Shown piece after piece: positions 58,903 through 64,000 of a stretch of 64,000 nt of DNA. The notes below the pieces were generated by a model. It ran no database searches, was not told the DNA's origin, and saw only the letters and a list, made by a program, of their open reading frames with translations. The stretch is taken from NCBI GenBank assembly GCA_035649495.1, contig DASRJL010000147.1, positions 16,810-80,809 of the forward strand, written 5' to 3'. Source of the DNA: SG8-41 sp035649495. Its GTDB lineage: Bacteria > Pseudomonadota > Gammaproteobacteria > Burkholderiales > SG8-41. The translations under genes and the position numbers were made by a program. Every line of letters begins with the position of its first letter. The first letter of the stretch is position 1.

Positions 58903-59077
58903 CGAAGGATGAAGGATGAACGTGGAAGGATGACCCCGCGTCGATGCGCGACAAAGCAGGTCCCTCCCTTTCACTCTCGTCCGGCCGGCGGCCGTGCGTG
59001 CAAGCTTCGGACCGAGGGAACGAAAGGTCCGGACCTCTCAAGCAAGGTCATCCTTCATCCTTCCGCTTTCATCCTTG
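58903..59077. repeat. short-period repeats with inverted arms between glcD and glcE
   Basis: Left arm GAAGGAT GAAGGAT GAACGTGGAAGGAT (58903-58934); right arm TCATCCT TCATCCT TCCGCTTTCATCCT (59047-59077). They enclose about 112 bp and can form a long hairpin in the glc transcript. Confidence 0.65.
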
Positions 59078-59104
59078 TATTTGCCATGTCACCGGTCATG
59101 CCCG

Positions 59105-60595
59105 TCAGAAGCGCGGAAGCTGAGGAAACCTTTGATGTCCCGCATGCACGTGCATGCGGCCGAACTCCGCGCAGCGGTGCAGCGTGGGCACCATCTTGCC
59201 GGGATTCAGCAGCCCGTGCTCGTCGAACGCGCGCTTGATCGCGTGAAACGTCGCGAGCTCGCTCGAGCCGAACTGGATGCACATCTGGTTGATCTTCTCG
59301 ACGCCGACGCCGTGCTCGCCGGTGATGGTGCCGCCGACCTGGAGGCAGATCTCCAGTATCTCGCCGCCGAATTCCTCGGTGCGCGCGAGCTCGCCCGGCT
59401 TGTTCCCGTCGTACAGTATGATCGGATGGAGATTGCCGTCCCCCGCGTGAAATACGTTGGCGCAGCGCAGGTCGTACTTGCGCTCGAGCTCCGCGATCCT
59501 GCGCAGCACTTCGCCCAGCCGCTTGCGCGGTATCGTGCCGTCCATGCAGTAGTAGTCCGGCGAGATCCTGCCCGACGCGGGGAACGCCGCCTTGCGGCCG
59601 GCCCAGAAAAGCAGGCGCTCTTTTTCGTCACGTGAGACCTGCGTCTGCACCGCGCCGGTTCTCTCCAGCACGTCCTGCACGCGCCGGATCTCGTCCGCCA
59701 CTTCCTCATGCGTCCCGTCCGATTCGCACAGCAGGATGCTGGCGACGTCGGTCCGGTAACCGGCGTGCACGAAGTCTTCGACCGCCCGGGTCGCCGCCTG
59801 GTCCATCATCTCGAGTCCGGCCGGGATGATGCCGGCGGCGATGATGCCGGCGACGGCATTGCCGGCGCTTTCCACGTCGTCGAACGCCGCCATGACCACT
59901 TGCGCGAATTCGGGCTTCGGCAGGAGCTTGACGGTTACTTCCGTCACGACGCCGAGCAGTCCCTCGGAACCGGTCATTAACGCGAGCAGATCGTAGCCCG
60001 CGGCGTCGAGGCCGTCGGAGCCGATATCCAGGATCTCGCCCTCGACGGTCGCCACGCGGAGCTTCAATATGTTGTGCACCGTGAGCCCGTACTTGAGGCA
60101 GTGCACGCCACCGGAATTTTCGGCCACGTTGCCGCCTATGGAGCAGGCGAGCTGGCTCGACGGGTCGGGCGCGTAGTACAAGCCGTGCGGCGCGGCAGCC
60201 TCCGAAATCGCGAGGTTGCGCACCCCCGGCTGCACCCGGGCGGTGCGGGCGCCGGCGTCCACTTCCAGTATGCGCATGAAGCGCGCGAGGGAGAGCAGCA
60301 CGCCGTTACCGAGCGGCAGCGCGCCGCCGGAAAGGCCCGTTCCCGCGCCGCGCGCGACGACGGGTACCCGCAGTCCGTGACAGGTGCGCAGGATGCGGCG
60401 CACCTCAACCTCGGTGTCGGGCAGCGCGACCACCATGGGCACCTGGCGGTACGCCGACAGCCCGTCGCATTCGTAGGGCGTGACGTCCTCGGTTTCCCAC
60501 AGCACGGCCGGCCCCGGCAGGAAGGCGCGCAGCGCGGCGACGACGTCGCGCTGGCGGGCGAAGTCGACTGCTGTCTGTTCCGCTACCGCGCTCAT
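59105..60595 (-). CDS. glcD: glycolate oxidase FAD-linked subunit GlcD
   Basis: 496 aa. PVVARGAGTGLSGGALPLGNGVLLSLARF (FAD domain, residues ~78-106), SSQLACSIGGNVAENSGGVHCLKYG, GSEGLLGVVTEVTVKLLPKPE, and the C-terminal cap with NVFHAGDGNLHP and GTITGEHGVGVEKI. These are the standard GlcD/FAD-lactate oxidase motifs. It catalyses the first step of glycolate (2-phosphoglycolate salvage) oxidation. The C-terminus ends with an unusual His-rich stretch (HVHAGHQRFPQLPRF). Confidence 0.94.
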   Translation of the reverse strand: MSAVAEQTAVDFARQRDVVAALRAFLPGPAVLWETEDVTPYECDGLSAYRQVPMVVALPDTEVEVRRILRTCHGLRVPVVARGAGTGLSGGALPLGNGVLLSLARFMRILEVDAGARTARVQPGVRNLAISEAAAPHGLYYAPDPSSQLACSIGGNVAENSGGVHCLKYGLTVHNILKLRVATVEGEILDIGSDGLDAAGYDLLALMTGSEGLLGVVTEVTVKLLPKPEFAQVVMAAFDDVESAGNAVAGIIAAGIIPAGLEMMDQAATRAVEDFVHAGYRTDVASILLCESDGTHEEVADEIRRVQDVLERTGAVQTQVSRDEKERLLFWAGRKAAFPASGRISPDYYCMDGTIPRKRLGEVLRRIAELERKYDLRCANVFHAGDGNLHPIILYDGNKPGELARTEEFGGEILEICLQVGGTITGEHGVGVEKINQMCIQFGSSELATFHAIKRAFDEHGLLNPGKMVPTLHRCAEFGRMHVHAGHQRFPQLPRF

Positions 60596-60645
60596 GTGAC
60601 GATTCTAACGCCGCATGCCGCGCTCATGGCGCTGAAATCGGATTG

Positions 60646-62253
60646 TCAGACGGGATCCGAGTGGAACACCAGCCCCGCGTGCTCGCGCAGGGCGTGGAAG
60701 CGGATGTTGGGCCAGTGCTCGTGCGCGACCTCGATCTCGGCCTTGTGGGAGGCGAGGAAGGTCGGCGCTTCCACCGCGTCGTGCGCGATGCGATGGGCGT
60801 TGGCGTCTATGAAGCGCTTCATTTCCTTCGGATCGTCCGCCGTGACCCAGCGCGCCATCGTGTAGCGCGCGGGCACGAGGCGCGGCTCGCAGCCGTACTC
60901 GTGGCGCAGCCGGTGCGCGACGACGTCGAACTGCAGGTTGCCGACCGCGCCCAGGAGCAGCGTGCCGCCGCCGACCGGGCGAAACACCTGTATCGCGCCT
61001 TCCTCGCCGAGTTGCGCGAGCCCGGTCCGCAATTGCTTGCTGCGCAGCGGGTCGGCGATCTCGACCGTCTGGAACAGCTCGGGCGCGAAGAAGGGCAGCC
61101 CCGTGAACTGGAGGTCTTCGCCCTCGGTCAGCGTGTCGCCCAGTTGCAGCACGCCGCGATTGGGGATGCCGATGATGTCCCCCGCGTACGCGTCCTCGAC
61201 CAGCTCGCGGCGCTGCGACAGGAACGACACTACGCTCGCGGGACGGAACTCCTTGCCGGTGCGGTAGTTCGTGAGGCGCATGCCGCGCTCGAAATGACCC
61301 GAGCACACGCGGACGAACGCGATGCGGTCGCGGTGGCCCGGGTCCATGTTGGCCTGGATCTTGAATACGACGCCGGAAAACTCCGGCTCCACGGGATCGA
61401 CCAGCCGCTGGATGGCCTTGCGCGGCCGGGGCGGCGGCGCGAACTCCACGAGCGCGTCCAGCACTTCCCTGACGCCGAAATTGTTGATGGCCGAGCCGAA
61501 GAAGAGCGGGGTTTGCCTGCCCGCGAGAAACGCTTCCCGGTCGTAGGCGGGCGATACGCCCTTCACCAGCCCCATGTCCTGCCGGGCGCGGATGAAGAAA
61601 TCGCCGAAGCGCACGCTGCACTCCGGGTTGTCTATGCCTGCGATGACCTCGTCGTCGTTTCCGACGCGGTCCTCGCCGGGCCGGAACACGCGCATGCTGT
61701 CGCTCCGGAGGTCGAACACGCCCTTGAAGCCCTTGCCCATCCCCACCGGCCAGGTGCACGGGACGACCGGCATCTCCAGCGTGCGCTCGATCTCGTCCAC
61801 GAGGTCGATCGGCTCGCGGACCTCGCGGTCCATCTTGTTGACGAAGGTAATGACGGGGGTCGCCTGCGCGCGGCACACGTCGAGCAATCGCAGCGTCTGC
61901 GCCTCGATGCCGTTCGCGGCGTCTATCACCATCAGCGCGGCATCCACCGCGGTCAGCACGCGGTAGGTATCCTCGGAGAAGTCCTTGTGGCCGGGGGTAT
62001 CGAGCAGGTTGATGACGCAGTCGCGGTACTCCATCTGCATCACCGAGCTCGCCACCGAGATCCCGCGCTGCTTTTCGATCTCCATCCAGTCCGAGGTGGC
62101 GTAGCGCGCGGCCTTGCGCGCCTTCACGCTGCCGGCGATGTGGATCGCGCCGGCATACAGCAGCAGCTTCTCCGTGAGTGTGGTCTTGCCCGCGTCCGGG
62201 TGGGAGATGATGGCGAAGGTGCGGCGCCGCGAAACTTCCTGCTCGAGGTTCAT
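60646..62253 (-). CDS. prfC: peptide chain release factor 3
   Basis: 535 aa. GTPase motifs: FAIISHPDAGKTTLTEKL (G1), KQRGISVASSVMQM (G2), LLDTPGHKDFSEDTYR (G3), FVNKMDRE (G4). Domains II and III follow with VCSGHFERGMRLTNYRTGKEFRP and the C-terminal EYGCEPRLVPARYTMARWV. RF3 removes RF1/RF2 from the ribosome after peptide release. It is cytosolic and stands alone, divergent from the RlpA-like gene, with AT-rich promoter sequence in between. Confidence 0.97.
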   Translation of the reverse strand: MNLEQEVSRRRTFAIISHPDAGKTTLTEKLLLYAGAIHIAGSVKARKAARYATSDWMEIEKQRGISVASSVMQMEYRDCVINLLDTPGHKDFSEDTYRVLTAVDAALMVIDAANGIEAQTLRLLDVCRAQATPVITFVNKMDREVREPIDLVDEIERTLEMPVVPCTWPVGMGKGFKGVFDLRSDSMRVFRPGEDRVGNDDEVIAGIDNPECSVRFGDFFIRARQDMGLVKGVSPAYDREAFLAGRQTPLFFGSAINNFGVREVLDALVEFAPPPRPRKAIQRLVDPVEPEFSGVVFKIQANMDPGHRDRIAFVRVCSGHFERGMRLTNYRTGKEFRPASVVSFLSQRRELVEDAYAGDIIGIPNRGVLQLGDTLTEGEDLQFTGLPFFAPELFQTVEIADPLRSKQLRTGLAQLGEEGAIQVFRPVGGGTLLLGAVGNLQFDVVAHRLRHEYGCEPRLVPARYTMARWVTADDPKEMKRFIDANAHRIAHDAVEAPTFLASHKAEIEVAHEHWPNIRFHALREHAGLVFHSDPV

Positions 62254-62353
62254 GTCTGTCCGTGCATGGGCCGCGCGGGGTGCGCTTTAGTGCGGCCGCG
62301 CATCATAAGTCATTTTGTAATAATAATCAACAGGATGGGCGTGGTATTCCGCT

Positions 62354-62791
62354 GTGGAGCTCAAGCCGGTTCTTTCAACTCTGCTGCTGGCGGCCGCGCT
62401 GCTCGCAACGGCGGACGCGCCGGCCGCTGAATCCGGGGCGGGAAAGCCGGGCGCGGGAAAGGAAACCCGGGCCAGGACCACGCGGACCGGCCTGGCGACA
62501 TATTACGGGAGGGGCCTCGACGGCAGGAAAACCGCCAGCGGCGAAGCATTCGACAAGACCGAAATGGTCGCGGCCCATCCTTCCTACCCGCCGGGCACAC
62601 GGGCCAGGGTGACCAATCTGCGCAACGGCCGTTCACAGGAGGTCAGGATCGTAGACCGCGGCCCCGCGCCGGAGCATCAACACCGGGGCGTGATCATCGA
62701 CGTATCCGAAGCGGTGGCGACCGAGCTCGATTTCCGCAGGAAGGGAAAGACGCGGGTCAAGGTCGAGGTGCTGGAATGGGGGAGAAAGTAG
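62354..62791 (+). CDS. RlpA-like double-psi beta-barrel protein
   Basis: 145 aa, GTG start. A signal peptide MELKPVLSTLLLAAALLATADAPA is followed by the RlpA core: GLATYYGRGLDGRKTASGEAFDKTEMVAAHPSYPPGTRARVTNLRNGRSQEVRIVDRGPAPEHQHRGVIIDVSEAVA. The catalytic Asp is in VRIVDRGP. Full RlpA proteins have a C-terminal SPOR domain; it is absent here. The protein is probably a periplasmic or outer-membrane lytic transglycosylase-like hydrolase. Confidence 0.88.
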   Translation: MELKPVLSTLLLAAALLATADAPAAESGAGKPGAGKETRARTTRTGLATYYGRGLDGRKTASGEAFDKTEMVAAHPSYPPGTRARVTNLRNGRSQEVRIVDRGPAPEHQHRGVIIDVSEAVATELDFRRKGKTRVKVEVLEWGRK

Positions 62792-62921
62792 CTGTCCGCG
62801 AGCGACGGCTCCCCGGGAAGCGCGCCTTTCCTGATGCGCATCGCGGCGGGCGTTTTCGCGCGATCCCAGGAACAGGATGTGCACGCCCGCCGCATCGTCC
62901 ACGGTTACGGGCCGGCCTGAC

Positions 62922-63749
62922 TCAAAGGGGGGTAGGCGGGATTTTCCTGCGTTTGGGCAGCGGCGCCGGGTTGGGGACTTCCTCGGCGACGCAGAAGATC
63001 CCTCCCTGGTAGGTCTCCGGAATGGCGTCGCCCGGCTTCTCGCGCGCGAGCACTTCCTGCGCGTAGGTCTCGGAATCGTCCTGCGGCCGGTAACCCAGGC
63101 GCGCCGCGTTGGAATTGTCGTACCAGCTGCGCGTGTTGCGCGAGACTCCGTAGACGATTTCGAACTTGATGTCCGGGTGCTCGATGCCGATGCCCACGAG
63201 CTGTGCGAGGTCGCGCGGCGAGATCCAGATCGACAGGCGCCGCTTGTCGATCGGCGCCGGGCCGATGTTGCCGACGCGCATCATGAAGAACTCCATGCCG
63301 TACCTGTCGGCGTAGAGGCTCCCCAGCGCCTCGCCGAATACCTTGGAGACGCCGTAGCGGCTGTCGGGCTTCGGGTAGACGCGGTGGTCGATGGTCTGGT
63401 CGCGCCGGTAGAAACCGGTCGCGTGGTTGGATGTCGGAAAGAGGATGCGCTTGACGCCGTTGCGGCGCGCCGCCTCGAACACGTTATAGCAGCCGACGAT
63501 GTTGGCGCTGAGGATCCCCTCCCAAGGCCCCTCCACCGAATAGCCGCCGAGGTGCACGATCGCATCCACGCCCTTCGTGATGCGCAGCGCATCGGCCATC
63601 CTCGAGATGTCGGCGCGCATGAAGGTCTCCGTGCCGGCCTTCTTGAGCGGCCTCAGGTCGGAGGCACGGATCCGGTACTTGCCCTTCAGCTCGCGCCGCA
63701 GGTGGGTACCGGCGTCGCCCGCGGCGCCGGTGATCAGGATGTTCTTCAT
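62922..63749 (-). CDS. NAD(P)-dependent epimerase/dehydratase, uronate-dehydrogenase-like
   Basis: 275 aa. NILITGAAGDAGTHLRREL (Rossmann), AIVHLGGYSVEGPWEGILSANIVGCYNVFEAARR, ILFPTSNHATGFYRRDQTID, then SRYGVSKVFGEALGSLYADRYGM with catalytic Tyr-x3-Lys. This order resembles uronate dehydrogenases, which oxidise galacturonate or glucuronate to the aldarate. Other sugar epimerases are possible. It starts 5 bp from an element with terminal inverted repeats and faces the RlpA-like gene. Confidence 0.85.
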   Translation of the reverse strand: MKNILITGAAGDAGTHLRRELKGKYRIRASDLRPLKKAGTETFMRADISRMADALRITKGVDAIVHLGGYSVEGPWEGILSANIVGCYNVFEAARRNGVKRILFPTSNHATGFYRRDQTIDHRVYPKPDSRYGVSKVFGEALGSLYADRYGMEFFMMRVGNIGPAPIDKRRLSIWISPRDLAQLVGIGIEHPDIKFEIVYGVSRNTRSWYDNSNAARLGYRPQDDSETYAQEVLAREKPGDAIPETYQGGIFCVAEEVPNPAPLPKRRKIPPTPL

Positions 63750-63753
63750 GGTT

Positions 63754-63897
63754 AGAACCTATTTCATATACAGGCGCGTGATGCGTTGTGGCCAGGACGG
63801 ACCGTATGCAAGGCGCCCGACGAAGGCAATATGTCGATATTGTCGAGGAGGGTAACGCAGCAGACGACCGTCCTGGCCGCAACCCCGAAGGGGACGG
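63754..63897. mobile_element. palindromic repeat element, possible second MITE type
   Basis: It begins TTAGAACCTATTTCATATAC, close to the 57785 end (AGAACCTATCTCAAAAA on the complementary strand). Inside, GGCCAGGACGG and CCGTCCTGGCC form 11 bp inverted arms, and CAATATGTCGATATTG is a palindrome. No coding region is credible. The right end could not be fixed; the window ends 103 bp further on. Confidence 0.5.
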
Positions 63898-64000
63898 GGC
63901 GATCTGGGCGCATTTCGTTGTCGGTCGCTCCTAACATAGAGTCTATGCGTCGTCGCGATCCTCCTAGAACTGCATCCCACCTCGCCTCCGTCGCACACGT
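63898..64000. other. unassigned window end
   Basis: It contains a CATAGAGTCTATG palindrome (63936-63948). No gene is supported. Confidence 0.4.

Noticed and set aside
1..64000. tRNA, rRNA, prophage or complete insertion sequence
   Set aside because: No cloverleaf, rRNA-like stretch, integrase or transposase gene was found on reading both strands; a tRNAscan-SE or IS search would settle this.

Overview
The window is GC-rich DNA of about 65% G+C with dense genes on both strands. Its gene families fit a soil or sediment betaproteobacterium of the Burkholderiales type. The best evidence is seven orphan Bug-type periplasmic binding proteins (tripartite tricarboxylate family), a glcDEF-like set, RF3 and many aromatic or acyl-CoA catabolic genes. 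No rRNA, tRNA, CRISPR array, phage or complete insertion sequence was seen. No gene looks strictly diagnostic for a genus.

Layout. 1-6.7 kb: end of a Rieske oxygenase, two Bug receptors, a LigB-type extradiol dioxygenase, a GlcG/HbpS-like protein, a YciI-like protein, a rhodanese and a haloacid dehalogenase. 6.7-12 kb: a very large class III adenylate cyclase with the domain plan of animal soluble adenylyl cyclase, divergent from a CaiB/BaiF CoA-transferase. 12-21.5 kb: hydrolases, a flavin monooxygenase, a CBS-pair protein, an NHL propeller, a beta-lactamase-fold esterase and a MaoC-like protein. 21.7-24.2 kb: mitochondrial-type aconitase with a histone-H1-like lysine/alanine tail. 24.2-30.4 kb: SDR, hydrolases, cupins, a Bug receptor and a VOC protein. 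30.4-31.3 kb: probable integron gene cassettes with at least one attC-like site. 31.7-39.3 kb: two luciferase-like monooxygenases, a cupin, two paralogous amidohydrolases, a Bug receptor, a GNAT and MsrB. 40.3-46 kb (minus strand): a likely acyl-CoA side-chain pathway made of a MaoC hydratase, an acyl-CoA synthetase, a Bug receptor, a DUF35 protein and a thiolase-like aldolase. 46-53.7 kb: sarcosine-oxidase-like protein, two SMP-30 lactonases, two Bug receptors, a cupin fragment and a TPP enzyme. 53.7-60.6 kb: STAS protein, DNA methyltransferase and glycolate oxidase genes glcD, glcE and glcF, with a nuclease-like gene and a MITE between glcE and glcF. 60.6-64 kb: RF3, an RlpA-like protein and a uronate-dehydrogenase-like epimerase.

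Working together. The window reads as a catabolic region: ring hydroxylation and cleavage enzymes, esterases and lactonases, CoA activation and hydration, and aldol or retro-Claisen cleavage. Each group has its own solute-binding protein and no transporter membrane subunit is present.

The least conventional layer is the non-coding DNA. Most gene boundaries carry short-period repeats (7 bp or 9 bp units, often as two inverted arms). Some run into coding sequence, including glcF, a signal peptide, start regions and stop codons. Three copies of a ~300 bp MITE-like element, several GC-rich hairpin repeats and a thiolase gene remnant are also present.
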